From NCBI GenBank assembly GCA_934096175.1, contig CAKOLG010000010.1, positions 1-44,491 of the forward strand: 44,491 nt of DNA, in the 5' to 3' direction. A program made the position numbers and the translations under genes. The notes under the pieces are model-generated. The model did no database searches. It was not told the DNA's origin and worked only from the letters and a program-made list of their open reading frames with translations. This document shows positions 7,669 through 16,582 of the stretch, one piece after another. The DNA comes from an uncultured Bacilli bacterium (lineage in GTDB: Bacteria; Bacillota_I; Bacilli_A; RF39; UBA660). Each line of letters begins with the position of its first letter. The stretch's first letter is position 1.

Positions 7669-7703
7669 TGAAAAAAGTAAAAATTATATTCTAATATAAC
7701 TAC

Positions 7704-7738
7704 AAGAATGATTTATAATATATTTTCATTCTTTTTTT
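7704..7738 (+). terminator. Terminator of the copper operon
   Basis: AAGAATGA pairs with TCATTCTT across a 14-base AT loop and is followed by a T run. Confidence 0.8.
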
Positions 7739-7839
7739 ATACAAAAATAAAGCATTTAACAAAAAAATCTACACTTAACATAATAAAACTTTTAAAAACC
7801 AATACTACGATTTAAATTCAAATAAAATTCTAAATCATA

Positions 7840-7848
7840 TGATATAAT
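7840..7848 (+). promoter_or_regulatory. Extended -10 promoter of the two-component operon
   Basis: TGATATAAT lies about 40 bases before the response-regulator ATG. No clear -35 is visible. The 16-base motif shared by the downstream MMPL and protease promoters is not present here. Confidence 0.6.
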
Positions 7849-7888
7849 GTTTATTATATAAAACTTTATACCCAAATGGAGGAATATT

Positions 7889-8569
7889 ATGATTAATGTT
7901 TTAGTTATAGAAGACGAAGAAAATATAAGACAAATAATATCTAAAGTACTTTCACGTGAAGGTTATCACGTTTTTGAAGCAAGTAGCGCTGAAGAAGGAT
8001 TAGATATCATTGATAAAAACTTAATTAACCTAATTGTTTTAGACTTAACTTTACCTAATATGGATGGTTATGAATTTACAAAAGAACTAAGAGAATCAAA
8101 CATTGAAATTCCTATTTTGATGGCAACTGCTCATCAATTAGCTATCGATAAACACAAAGGTTTTATGGTTGGCACAGACGACTACATGACAAAACCTCTT
8201 GATATGGATGAATTTATTTTAAGAGTAAAGGCATTATTAAGAAGAAGTAAAATAGTTAATGAAAGAAAAATTACAATCGGCAAAGTCACATTAGATTATG
8301 ATTCTTTAACCGTAACAAGAGAAAATGATAAACAGACTCTTCCTCAAAAAGAATTTTATCTATTATACAAACTATTATCATATCCAGATAAAATATTTAC
8401 ACGAATAGAACTAATGGATGAAATTTGGGGCTATGAAAGCGATAGCGATGATACAACCATAAATGTTCATATAAATAGATTACGTAGAAAATTTGAAAAT
8501 TATCCAGAGTTTGAAATAAAAGCTATTAGAGGATTAGGTTATAAAGCGGTGAAAAAAAATGAACAATAA
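7889..8569 (+). CDS. OmpR/PhoB-type response regulator
   Basis: A 226-residue response regulator. The receiver domain (about 1-115) has the acidic pair Glu8-Asp9, the phospho-acceptor Asp52 in VLDLTLPNMDG, Thr80 and Lys102 in TKPLD. The C-terminal winged-helix domain (about 128-222) has the recognition region NVHINRLRRKF and ends with IRGLGYKA, the OmpR/PhoB hallmark. It overlaps the sensor kinase by 11 bases, so the pair is cognate. GGAGG precedes the ATG. The genes directly downstream encode an MMPL transporter and a membrane protease whose promoters share a 16-base motif, so they are the likely targets. That regulatory link is inferred. Confidence 0.93.
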   Translation: MINVLVIEDEENIRQIISKVLSREGYHVFEASSAEEGLDIIDKNLINLIVLDLTLPNMDGYEFTKELRESNIEIPILMATAHQLAIDKHKGFMVGTDDYMTKPLDMDEFILRVKALLRRSKIVNERKITIGKVTLDYDSLTVTRENDKQTLPQKEFYLLYKLLSYPDKIFTRIELMDEIWGYESDSDDTTINVHINRLRRKFENYPEFEIKAIRGLGYKAVKKNEQ

Positions 8570-9596
8570 TGTATCAAAAAAAATAAAAATTAATACATAC
8601 TTTACAATATGGACCATTATATCAGGTATATCTTCATTAATAGTTTTCATAATTATATACTTTATACTGAATATAAATATCGACATGACTCAAAAAATTC
8701 AAAATAGTCCTTTAATAGCAATTATAATTCTTTTAATTGCTCAGCTAATTATAAGTGGTCTAATGACACTAATAATTGGTAACCCTGTAATAAGAGTTAT
8801 GGATGAAATAGAAAAAGTTATTGAAGAAATATCAAATGGTAACTATAAAGTACGAATTAAAGAAACTAAACCACTAAAACATATAAAACATAATTTTAAC
8901 AAAATGATTGCCGAATTAGATAGTGTTGAAATATTAAGAAGTGATTTTGTTAATAACTTTTCTCATGAACTAAAAACTCCTGTTGTATCTATAAAAGGTT
9001 ATGCTGAAGAATTAAAACGAGATGATATTACAACCAAAGAAAAAACAGATTACCTAAATATTATAATTGAAGAATCTAATAGATTAGCATCTTTATCAAC
9101 TAATATATTAAATTTATCTAAAATAGAAAGACAAGAAATTGTTACAAATAAAACAAAAGTAAACATTGGTGAACAAATCAGAAAAGTTGTTTTAATAGAA
9201 TATAAAAAAATCGAACAAGCTAACCTTGATTTAGATTTAGATATAGATGATTGCTATTCTATTGTAAATGAAGACTTAATGGAACAAGTATGGCTTAACT
9301 TAATTGAAAATGCAATTAAATTTAACAAAAAAAATGGTCAAATTGCTATAAAAGTTAAAAAAGAAAATGAAAAAATCAAAGTTATTATTAAAGATACTGG
9401 AATAGGCATTGAACCAGATAAACTGAGTCATATATACGATAAATTTTATACAACAAGTACCAAAAATGGCAAAAACGGCAATGGTTTAGGATTAGCTTTA
9501 ACAAAAAAAATTATAAACTTACACAATGCTACAATCGATGTGACAAGTAAGAAGAATAAAGGAACTGAATTTAAAATATTATTAAGTAGTGTATAA
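8559..9596 (+). CDS. Membrane sensor histidine kinase
   Basis: The product is 345 residues. Two membrane helices (about 15-40 and 50-73) enclose only about ten outside residues, so there is no extracellular sensor domain and the signal is probably read within the membrane or from a partner protein. A HAMP linker (about 74-125) leads to the phospho-acceptor His136 in NFSHELKTP. The ATP-binding domain shows the N box (LIENAIKFN), G1 (DTGIG) and G2 (GNGLGLAL). It autophosphorylates and passes the phosphate to the overlapping response regulator. The short-loop layout is typical of kinases that sense envelope stress together with a transporter, which suits the MMPL gene next to it. Its stop lies in the loop of the terminator. 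Confidence 0.92.
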   Translation: MNNNVSKKIKINTYFTIWTIISGISSLIVFIIIYFILNINIDMTQKIQNSPLIAIIILLIAQLIISGLMTLIIGNPVIRVMDEIEKVIEEISNGNYKVRIKETKPLKHIKHNFNKMIAELDSVEILRSDFVNNFSHELKTPVVSIKGYAEELKRDDITTKEKTDYLNIIIEESNRLASLSTNILNLSKIERQEIVTNKTKVNIGEQIRKVVLIEYKKIEQANLDLDLDIDDCYSIVNEDLMEQVWLNLIENAIKFNKKNGQIAIKVKKENEKIKVIIKDTGIGIEPDKLSHIYDKFYTTSTKNGKNGNGLGLALTKKIINLHNATIDVTSKKNKGTEFKILLSSV

Positions 9597-9613
9597 AATA
9601 TACACTATTTTTT
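9587..9613 (+). terminator. Terminator overlapping the kinase stop codon
   Basis: TAGTGTATA-AAA-TATACACTA is followed by six T. The stop TAA (9594-9596) lies inside the hairpin. Confidence 0.8.
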
Positions 9614-9622
9614 AAAAGTTTA

Positions 9623-9638
9623 TTTTCAGTTCATTTTT
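9623..9638 (+). promoter_or_regulatory. 16-base motif before the MMPL gene, candidate operator
   Basis: TTTTCAGTTCATTTTT is identical to 13890-13905 before the protease gene. It contains two TTCA half-sites and lies just upstream of a TATGAT -10, in place of a -35. An operator for the neighbouring OmpR-type regulator is inferred. Confidence 0.5.
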
Positions 9639-9673
9639 TTATGTATGATATTAATGAAAAGGAGAGAAAGTGT

Positions 9674-12600
9674 ATGAAAAAAATTACAGATTTTATTGTA
9701 AATAAAAGAAATTTAATACTAGCAATATTTGTAATTCTTACAGGGGTGTGTTTATATACTTCTACAAAAGTCAATATAAATTCTGATATCACTAGATATT
9801 TACCTAAAACATCAGAAACTAAAATAGGTAAAGATATAATGGATTCAGAATTTGAAGAACTAAAATCATCTACTTTAAATGTTATGTTTAAAGATTTATC
9901 AGAAGAAGAAAAAGAAACAACTCTTAAAGAATTGAAAGATATTGAAGGTGTAAGTAGTGTTGATTATAACAACACTGAAGAATATAACAATGGCAAATAT
10001 ACATTATATGTAATTAATGTAGATGATTACGATCACTCAACAACAGCCGAAAATATTTATAACACTGTAAATAAAATGAAACCAGCTGCAATGAGTGGTA
10101 CTATATATGATGAATATAAACCAGTACTACAATTTTGGATTATTGCCTTAGCAATCGGAATTGCCATGGTAATACTTACAATTTTAAGTGAATCTTATAT
10201 TGAACCTTGGTTATATTTGGCTTCTATAGGAATCGCAGTCTTTATAAATAAAGGAACAAATATCATTTTTCCAAGCGTATCAAATATAACTGATTCAATA
10301 ACTGCAATTCTACAACTTGCCCTATCTATGGATTACTCAATCATGTTATCTAACAGATATCGTCAAGAAAGAGAAACCGAAAAAGACAAAGTAAAAGCTA
10401 TGAAAAAAGCTTTATACGATTCATTTAAAGCGATTTCTAGTAGTTCAGTTACTACGATAGTCGGTTTACTTGCTTTAGTATTTATGAGCTTTACAATTGG
10501 TAAAGACTTAGGATTTGTTCTTGCTAAAGGTGTATTACTAAGCTTAATAAGCATATTCTTCTGTTTACCTGGTTTAATATTAATGTGCGATAAATTAATA
10601 ATGAACTCTAAAAAGAAAGCAATTAACTTTAATTTAACCAAAATAGGTAAATTTAGTTATAAAACAAGATGGGGCCAATTAGTATTCATAATTGCTGTCT
10701 TTACCGTAGCTTATTTACTAAAAGGAAACTTAGGAATTTTATATACTGATTCACAACAAGACGAAGTTGGTAAACAATTCCCAGCAACAAATCAAATTGC
10801 AATAATTTATAAAAATGAATACGATAATATAATTACTGAATATTGTAAATCTATTGAAAATGATGAAAAAGCTAATCAAGTATTATGTTATGGTAATACA
10901 ATTAATGAAAAATTAGCTTATAATGAACTAAATAATAAATTTAAATCTTTAGGTCAAGATACAGAAATTGATGATTACTTAATAAAAATAATCTATTACA
11001 ATTACTATAATAAAAATACTAAAGATAGCATGACATTAAATGAATTTATATCATTTATAAAATCAGATGTTTATACAAACGACAAAATATCTAATTCAAT
11101 TAACAAAGATATCAAAAATAATATTAATTTATTAGAAAATTTTGCTACAAAAGAAAATGTCAACAAAAAAAGAACAATAAGCGAGATAGCAAACATTCTA
11201 GGTATGAATGAAAACGATGCTAATGATATATTAATTTTTTATAATTCTAAACATAATAATCAAAAAATGACTATTAAAGAATTTGTCGAATTTATGATAA
11301 ATGAAGTGGCTACTGACCCTGCATATGCTAGTAGCATAGATTCAGCAACATTATCATCATTAAAACAATTACAACCATTTGTAAGTGCAGGAGTAATTAA
11401 CAAACAAATGACATCAAGCGAAATTGCCCAAACATTTGGTATAGATAAATCAATAGTTGATCAATTATTCTTATTCTATAGAACAACTCAAGATTCAACT
11501 TCAACAATGACTATAAATCAATTTGCAACATTCACATTAAGCCTACAAACAAATCCAACATTTAGCACAATGTTTAATGATGAAACCATTAAAAAATTAA
11601 CATTACTTCAAACATTAAGTAATGAAGAAATTATTAACAAAAAATATAATTCTAATGAATTAGCTTCAATTTTATCCACTATGGGTTTAAATCATCTAGA
11701 AGCAAGTACTATAAATTTATTATATTTTTACAATTACTATTTATCCAATATAGAAAATGGTATATATAATACAAACACAAAATTATCATTAAATACATTT
11801 GTAACAAACGTAATCATGGATAACAACATATCATCTTTATTACCAAGCAATATTAATTCATATAAACCTATTCTAGTTAAATTTAGTAATAAAGATTTTA
11901 TTACAACTAAATTAAATAGTACAGATATGAGTAAAGAATTACAACCATTCAGCTTTACAGAAAAGCAAATAAAAATGATCTATGCTGCTGCATATAAGCA
12001 AAATGTAAACCCTTCAGCTAGCGATTCTGAAGCATATACTAATACAGTTATTAAATTAACACCTTATGAACTAATAAACATTATTAAAAATCAACTACCA
12101 GCAAATGATTCAAGACTAACTCAAATCAAACTATTATTAAATATAATGGACTTATCTTATAACCAAAATTATAATATAGTTCCAACATATAGCTATAACG
12201 AACTTACTACATACTTATCAACAATTGACAATAGTATCAATAGTAGCACAATATCATTAGGATATAGTTATTACGATTATAAAAATATGGTAGACAGCTC
12301 TTACAAAACTATGAGTGTCAAAGAAATTATTAATTTCTTAATAACTAATAAAGATGATAAAGTAATATCTTCTCAATTAGGAGATAATACAGATTTATTA
12401 TCATTAGCTAATATAATAGTTAATAACACAACTACAAGATATACATATAAACAGATGGCAACACTAACAGCTGAACCAGAATCTACTTTAAAAAATATAT
12501 ATGGTGTAGCTGATTACAGTGGCTTAACAACTACTTTAAGTCCACAACAATTTACAAATTTAATTTTAGATAATAAAGATAATGAATTATTAAAATCAAA

Positions 12601-13870
12601 ATTAAATAGTACTACTATTAATAGTTTACAATTAGTAAAAAAAGTTATGGATTCTACAATAAATGGTACTAAGTATAGTGCTAGTGACTTGTCTAAATTA
12701 CTTGGTACAGATAAAGAAACTTTAAGTTTAATCATGTCTTTATATGACTCTAAGCATATTAAATCTAACCAAACAATTTCTTTAAATGATTTTACAAACT
12801 TTATTATAAGTGATGTAATTCCAAACCAAAAATATTCAAGTAAAATAGATGAAACATCTAAATTAAAATTAAATACAGTAACTGCTATTATAAAAAATAC
12901 CATAAATGGTACAAAATATAATTCACAAGAATTATATAATGCCTTAAGTAGATTAAGTAATAATCTAGATTACAATCTAGTCGATATTGTCTACATTTAT
13001 CATGGAAGTCAAAACAACTATGATGATTCATGGAGATTAACAGTAGAACAAATAGTTAATTATTTAAATAATGATTTACTAAAAGATGAAAAATATTCTA
13101 ACTTCTTAGATGAAGAAATGAAAAGTAAAATTTCTAATGCCCAAACAACAATTAATGACGCTAAAAAACTTTTAGTAACAGACGAATATTCTAGAGCAAT
13201 TATTAATTCTAGATATGGAGCAGAAGATAAAGATACTTTTGAATTTATTCAAAAAACAATAGATTCTATTGGTCAAAATGATGGAGTATATGTAATAGGT
13301 GATTCTGCTATGGCTCTTGAAATGAGCAAATCATTTGATAGTGAATTAAACTTCATTACTATTCTTACTATTATATTTATTTTAGTTGTTGTTGCCTTTA
13401 CATTTAAAGACTTGCTTATTCCTTTAATTCTAGTATTAATAATTCAGTGTGCAGTATTTGTTACAATGACCATACTTTCATTAACTGGCACAGATGTATA
13501 CTTTATTGCTCTACTAATCGTTCAAGCTATTTTAATGGGTGCAACAATCGACTATGCTATTGTTTACACTACGTATTATAAAGAATATCGTGAAACAATG
13601 AACATTCAAGATGCTATGATTAATGCCTATAATAAATCGATTCATACCATATTATCATCATCTTCAATTTTAATAATTGTTACTCTAATTGTTTCCTCAT
13701 TTGCTGAAGCAATACCAGCAAAAATCTGTGAAACAATCTCACAAGGTACACTTGCTTCAGTTATCTTAGTCATCTTTGTTCTACCTGGTGTACTTGCCTC
13801 ATTTGATAAAATAATATGTAGGAAAAATGCCTATAGTGAACCTAAAAAAAACAAAAAAAGTGCTAACTAA
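9674..13870 (+). CDS. Giant MMPL/RND transporter with repeats in the second extracellular loop
   Basis: The protein has 1398 residues, against roughly 700-1000 for usual MMPL proteins. Helix 1 is at about 12-31, a short outer domain at 32-150, helices 2-6 at about 153-330, helix 7 at 333-351, and helices 8-12 from about 1225. The proton-relay Asp-Tyr pairs are present in both halves (LSMDYSIM, Asp220; GATIDYAIV, Asp1293). The second outer domain, about 870 residues, holds about nine degenerate repeats of 75-91 residues. Each has a helix like MTIKEFVEFM (near 451, 531, 611, 702, 793, 878, 953, 1034, 1120) and a later one like SEIAQTFG. MMPL proteins move lipids or amphiphiles by proton motive force; the cargo here is unknown. 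I start at ATG 9674 behind AAGGAGAG, not at 9641. Confidence 0.88.
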   Translation: MKKITDFIVNKRNLILAIFVILTGVCLYTSTKVNINSDITRYLPKTSETKIGKDIMDSEFEELKSSTLNVMFKDLSEEEKETTLKELKDIEGVSSVDYNNTEEYNNGKYTLYVINVDDYDHSTTAENIYNTVNKMKPAAMSGTIYDEYKPVLQFWIIALAIGIAMVILTILSESYIEPWLYLASIGIAVFINKGTNIIFPSVSNITDSITAILQLALSMDYSIMLSNRYRQERETEKDKVKAMKKALYDSFKAISSSSVTTIVGLLALVFMSFTIGKDLGFVLAKGVLLSLISIFFCLPGLILMCDKLIMNSKKKAINFNLTKIGKFSYKTRWGQLVFIIAVFTVAYLLKGNLGILYTDSQQDEVGKQFPATNQIAIIYKNEYDNIITEYCKSIENDEKANQVLCYGNTINEKLAYNELNNKFKSLGQDTEIDDYLIKIIYYNYYNKNTKDSMTLNEFISFIKSDVYTNDKISNSINKDIKNNINLLENFATKENVNKKRTISEIANILGMNENDANDILIFYNSKHNNQKMTIKEFVEFMINEVATDPAYASSIDSATLSSLKQLQPFVSAGVINKQMTSSEIAQTFGIDKSIVDQLFLFYRTTQDSTSTMTINQFATFTLSLQTNPTFSTMFNDETIKKLTLLQTLSNEEIINKKYNSNELASILSTMGLNHLEASTINLLYFYNYYLSNIENGIYNTNTKLSLNTFVTNVIMDNNISSLLPSNINSYKPILVKFSNKDFITTKLNSTDMSKELQPFSFTEKQIKMIYAAAYKQNVNPSASDSEAYTNTVIKLTPYELINIIKNQLPANDSRLTQIKLLLNIMDLSYNQNYNIVPTYSYNELTTYLSTIDNSINSSTISLGYSYYDYKNMVDSSYKTMSVKEIINFLITNKDDKVISSQLGDNTDLLSLANIIVNNTTTRYTYKQMATLTAEPESTLKNIYGVADYSGLTTTLSPQQFTNLILDNKDNELLKSKLNSTTINSLQLVKKVMDSTINGTKYSASDLSKLLGTDKETLSLIMSLYDSKHIKSNQTISLNDFTNFIISDVIPNQKYSSKIDETSKLKLNTVTAIIKNTINGTKYNSQELYNALSRLSNNLDYNLVDIVYIYHGSQNNYDDSWRLTVEQIVNYLNNDLLKDEKYSNFLDEEMKSKISNAQTTINDAKKLLVTDEYSRAIINSRYGAEDKDTFEFIQKTIDSIGQNDGVYVIGDSAMALEMSKSFDSELNFITILTIIFILVVVAFTFKDLLIPLILVLIIQCAVFVTMTILSLTGTDVYFIALLIVQAILMGATIDYAIVYTTYYKEYRETMNIQDAMINAYNKSIHTILSSSSILIIVTLIVSSFAEAIPAKICETISQGTLASVILVIFVLPGVLASFDKIICRKNAYSEPKKNKKSAN

Positions 13871-13884
13871 TTAGCATTTTTTTT
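13861..13884 (+). terminator. Terminator overlapping the MMPL stop codon
   Basis: TGCTAA-CTAA-TTAGCA followed by eight T; the stop TAA is in the loop. Confidence 0.8.
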
Positions 13885-13889
13885 ATTAA

Positions 13890-13905
13890 TTTTCAGTTCA
13901 TTTTT
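13890..13905 (+). promoter_or_regulatory. 16-base motif before the zinc protease gene, candidate operator
   Basis: This is an exact second copy of TTTTCAGTTCATTTTT. TATGAT boxes follow at 13907 and 13915. The same promoter layout on two adjacent units suggests joint control. Confidence 0.5.
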
Positions 13906-13942
13906 CTATGATAATATGATTTTAGTGAAAGGATGTGAATAA

Positions 13943-14623
13943 ATGGATATAACAATTACTTATTTACTTATTATTATTTCTTTAATAATCACTTTAAGTG
14001 CCCAACTTTTTATTAGTACCGCATATGCAAAATACACAAAAATTATTAACAAAAAGCAAATCACTGGAAGTGAAGCTGCTCGAATAATTCTTGATAAAAA
14101 TGGTTTGAACAACATTAAAATTAACCGTGTAAGTGGATACTTAACTGATCACTATAATCCACAGCAAAAAGTTATAAATTTATCCGAAATAAATTTTGCT
14201 CAACCAAGTATAGCAGCTTTAGCGGTAGCATCTCATGAGTGTGGCCATGCCATTCAAGATAAAGAAGGATACAGTTTTATGAGAATTAGAGCCTTCTTAG
14301 TGCCAATAGTAAATTTCTCATCATATGCAGGATATTTTGCAATTTTACTAGGTTGCCTCTTTGGTAGTATGAACTTAATATGGCTAGGCATTATGGCAGA
14401 AATTGTAATACTACTATTCCAAATTATAACTCTACCAGTAGAAATAGATGCCTCTAACCGTGCCATAAAAGAATTACCAAAATATGACTTATTAGATCAA
14501 AATGAAATTTCTGGCGCAAAAACAATGCTTACGGCGGCAGCTTTAACATATGTTGCAAGTATTGCAACAACTATAATTCAGATAATTAGATTAATTCTAT
14601 TATTTGACAAAAAAGAAAGGTAA
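13943..14623 (+). CDS. YugP-type membrane zinc metallopeptidase
   Basis: A 226-residue membrane protein of the neutral zinc metallopeptidase family that includes Bacillus YugP. The zinc site HECGH covers residues 98-102, in AVASHECGHAIQD. A likely third ligand is Glu167 in LPVEIDAS. One helix at the N terminus (about 5-25), two in the middle (about 122-162) and one near the C terminus place the active site at the membrane. The substrate of this family is not known. It heads a three-gene unit with the next two membrane proteins (eight bases to the DUF308 start, then a 17-base overlap). Its promoter carries the motif shared with the MMPL gene, so a role in envelope quality control is plausible. 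Confidence 0.85.
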   Translation: MDITITYLLIIISLIITLSAQLFISTAYAKYTKIINKKQITGSEAARIILDKNGLNNIKINRVSGYLTDHYNPQQKVINLSEINFAQPSIAALAVASHECGHAIQDKEGYSFMRIRAFLVPIVNFSSYAGYFAILLGCLFGSMNLIWLGIMAEIVILLFQIITLPVEIDASNRAIKELPKYDLLDQNEISGAKTMLTAAALTYVASIATTIIQIIRLILLFDKKER

Positions 14624-14630
14624 AAAAAAT

Positions 14631-15200
14631 ATGAAATTAATAGGTGAAAAATTAAAACAAACTAATAGAGAATCTATTTTAGCAAGCATTTTAGCAATTT
14701 TATTAGGCATAACTATGATATTCTTTTCCAAAACAGTACTAGATATAATATCTTATTTAATAGGAAGTATCTTAATTATTAAAGGTGTTCTTAAAATATA
14801 TTATTATTTTAAATATGAAGGAAAATATAACGTTTTTAATTATGATTTATCTTTTGGTGTATTTAATATAATCTTTGGTATTTTCTGTATTATATTTAAA
14901 ACAGAACTACAAAATATATTTAGTATATTTATTGGAATATTTATAATATATGAAGGAATTATAAAAATATCTCTATCAACAAAACTAAATTTAATTGATA
15001 CAAAAATAGGATTTTTAAGTTTCTTATTATCGATATTAATTATTATATGTGGCGTTTATATCACTTTTAATGAAGGACTTCTTATTACAACAATTGGTTA
15101 TACATTAATAATATTTTCAATAATAAATATAGTAGAAAGTATTATATTTAACAAAAATATAAACAAAATAGAAAAAATGTTAAATGAAAAAAATATTTAA
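14631..15200 (+). CDS. DUF308/HdeD-like membrane protein
   Basis: A 189-residue protein with about six membrane helices in three hairpin pairs. Each pair has the pattern seen in the HdeD/DUF308 family (ILAILLGITMIFFSKTVLD is the first). HdeD is linked to acid resistance in enterobacteria; the Firmicutes members have no proven role. The C terminus is a short lysine-rich tail. I start at ATG 14631 behind AAAGAAAGG rather than the TTG at 14604, which would overlap the protease gene. Its end overlaps the next gene by 17 bases. Position in the protease unit suggests a common envelope function. Confidence 0.75.
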   Translation: MKLIGEKLKQTNRESILASILAILLGITMIFFSKTVLDIISYLIGSILIIKGVLKIYYYFKYEGKYNVFNYDLSFGVFNIIFGIFCIIFKTELQNIFSIFIGIFIIYEGIIKISLSTKLNLIDTKIGFLSFLLSILIIICGVYITFNEGLLITTIGYTLIIFSIINIVESIIFNKNINKIEKMLNEKNI

Positions 15201-15753
15201 TCACACTTTAATATTAATAATGATTATAACTTCATTAATATATTTAGCCAATAACATTATTATTGGCGCCTATTCAAGAATATTACCATGTATAACAATA
15301 ATTCCGGTTTTATTAGTTCCCAAAATATTAGCTAAAATAAATTTCCAATTAACTGAAAATGAAGAAACGCTATATTACATATTTATATTTATTGCCCATT
15401 TTTTAGGTGCCGTTGTGAATTTTTATGACAAAATATGGTTCTTTGATCTTGTATCTCATACATTATCTGGCATAATTTCTTTTGTATTTGGTCTAAAAAT
15501 TTTGCAATTAAATAATAAAGAAATAAAATTAAATGTATTTAATATAATATTTTTATTAAGTTTTTGCTTCCTAATATCTGGAGGATGGGAAATTATAGAA
15601 TTTCTAGGTGACAAACTATTTAAATCTAATTTTCAACATGCTGAAACAGGTGTTGTTGATACTATGGAAGATATGATAAGTGCATTAGTTGGTTATACAA
15701 CAAGCCTATGTATTTATTTTAAATATAATTATCAAAAAAATTTTCAGAAATAA
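15184..15753 (+). CDS. DUF2238 (YjdF-like) membrane protein
   Basis: A 189-residue protein with about five or six membrane helices. The family marks are the acidic and histidine-containing helices WFFDLVSHTLSGI and GGWEIIEFLGD, and the late motif GVVDTMEDMI, typical of the DUF2238/YjdF membrane family. No biochemical role is established. It overlaps the DUF308 gene by 17 bases and ends the unit that starts with the zinc protease. A perfect hairpin terminator begins at its stop codon. Confidence 0.72.
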   Translation: MKKIFNHTLILIMIITSLIYLANNIIIGAYSRILPCITIIPVLLVPKILAKINFQLTENEETLYYIFIFIAHFLGAVVNFYDKIWFFDLVSHTLSGIISFVFGLKILQLNNKEIKLNVFNIIFLLSFCFLISGGWEIIEFLGDKLFKSNFQHAETGVVDTMEDMISALVGYTTSLCIYFKYNYQKNFQK

Positions 15754-15784
15754 AAAAGAAAAGTAATCAAAACTTTTCTTTTTT
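15752..15784. terminator. Bidirectional terminator between converging units
   Basis: A 13-base stem, AAAAAAGAAAAGT with ACTTTTCTTTTTT, and a 7-base loop. It gives a T run on both strands, so it can end the plus-strand protease unit and the minus-strand TPM unit. Confidence 0.85.
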
Positions 15785-15829
15785 ATGCTTAGATATATTT
15801 TCATTCTTTATAAACAATATTCTGTTTCA

Positions 15830-16582
15830 TTAGAAACTGTGGCCTCCACCGCCACCAGATGAACCACCGCCACCGCCACCAGACGAACCACCAGATGAAG
15901 AACTTGAAGGTGGATTATAAACAGAATGTGTGCCAGTTTTCAATCCCGAAATTGAATTAACATTTATAGAATAAAGCGAATTATTAATTATTTCCTTATT
16001 ACCTGATTTTTTAACTCTATAACCCAAAAATGTAATTAAAAAACCAACCAAAGCGGCCGTAATTAATGAAACAATGACGTTACTAATATATTTCATCGGT
16101 TCAGCAATTTTACCACCAGCTAAAATAGTATTAATTTGCCCAAAAGCTTTCTTTGCACAAGTGTAATAATCAGCTTTTGAAGCAAAAGTATAAATATTAT
16201 CTGTAATAATATTAGCTTTATTTACAGTAATAGCATCATAATTTTTTCCATCTGAGAAAACATATATATTTCTTTTATCCATATCTATAAGGAACAAAGT
16301 TCCACTTTGTGTCCCGAAATTATGATGATAATAATCACGAGCATAATTTTCTGTTGTTGTATTATTATGATTTATAGATTTAAAAATAATATTTCCATAA
16401 CTAGTAGCTGGTTCCATTATTTCTTTTAAATTATTTTCTTCATCTTCAGATAACAAATTAGCATCATCTTCAATAACTAATTTATATGTATTATCAGCAT
16501 AAACTGTCCTAATATTAGCAGTAAAAACAAAAGCGGGTATTAGTAATAAAAATAATAATAAAATTTTTTTATTCACTCTCAT
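15830..16582 (-). CDS. TPM-domain membrane protein with Gly/Ser-rich tail
   Basis: About 250 residues. A signal peptide with a hydrophobic core LLLFLLLIPAFVF ends near VYA. A TPM (YgcG-type) domain follows, containing DDANLLSEDEENNLKEI and GTLFLIDMDKRNIYV. One membrane helix (VIVSLITAALVGFLITFLG) precedes a cytoplasmic tail ending in Ser and Gly runs and HSF. TPM domains sit outside the membrane; some have phosphatase activity, and in YgcG proteins the Gly-rich tail is usual. I start at ATG 16582, giving a clean signal peptide and an AGAGGTGG site; the 14-base overlap with the upstream gene suggests coupling. Its partner is the zinc-ribbon membrane protein. Confidence 0.8.
   Translation of the reverse strand: MRVNKKILLLFLLLIPAFVFTANIRTVYADNTYKLVIEDDANLLSEDEENNLKEIMEPATSYGNIIFKSINHNNTTTENYARDYYHHNFGTQSGTLFLIDMDKRNIYVFSDGKNYDAITVNKANIITDNIYTFASKADYYTCAKKAFGQINTILAGGKIAEPMKYISNVIVSLITAALVGFLITFLGYRVKKSGNKEIINNSLYSINVNSISGLKTGTHSVYNPPSSSSSGGSSGGGGGGSSGGGGGHSF

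Noticed and set aside
7667..7693. An eight-codon frame after copZ (MKKVKIIF)
   Set aside because: It is too short, has no ribosome site, and lies between the copZ stop and the terminator.
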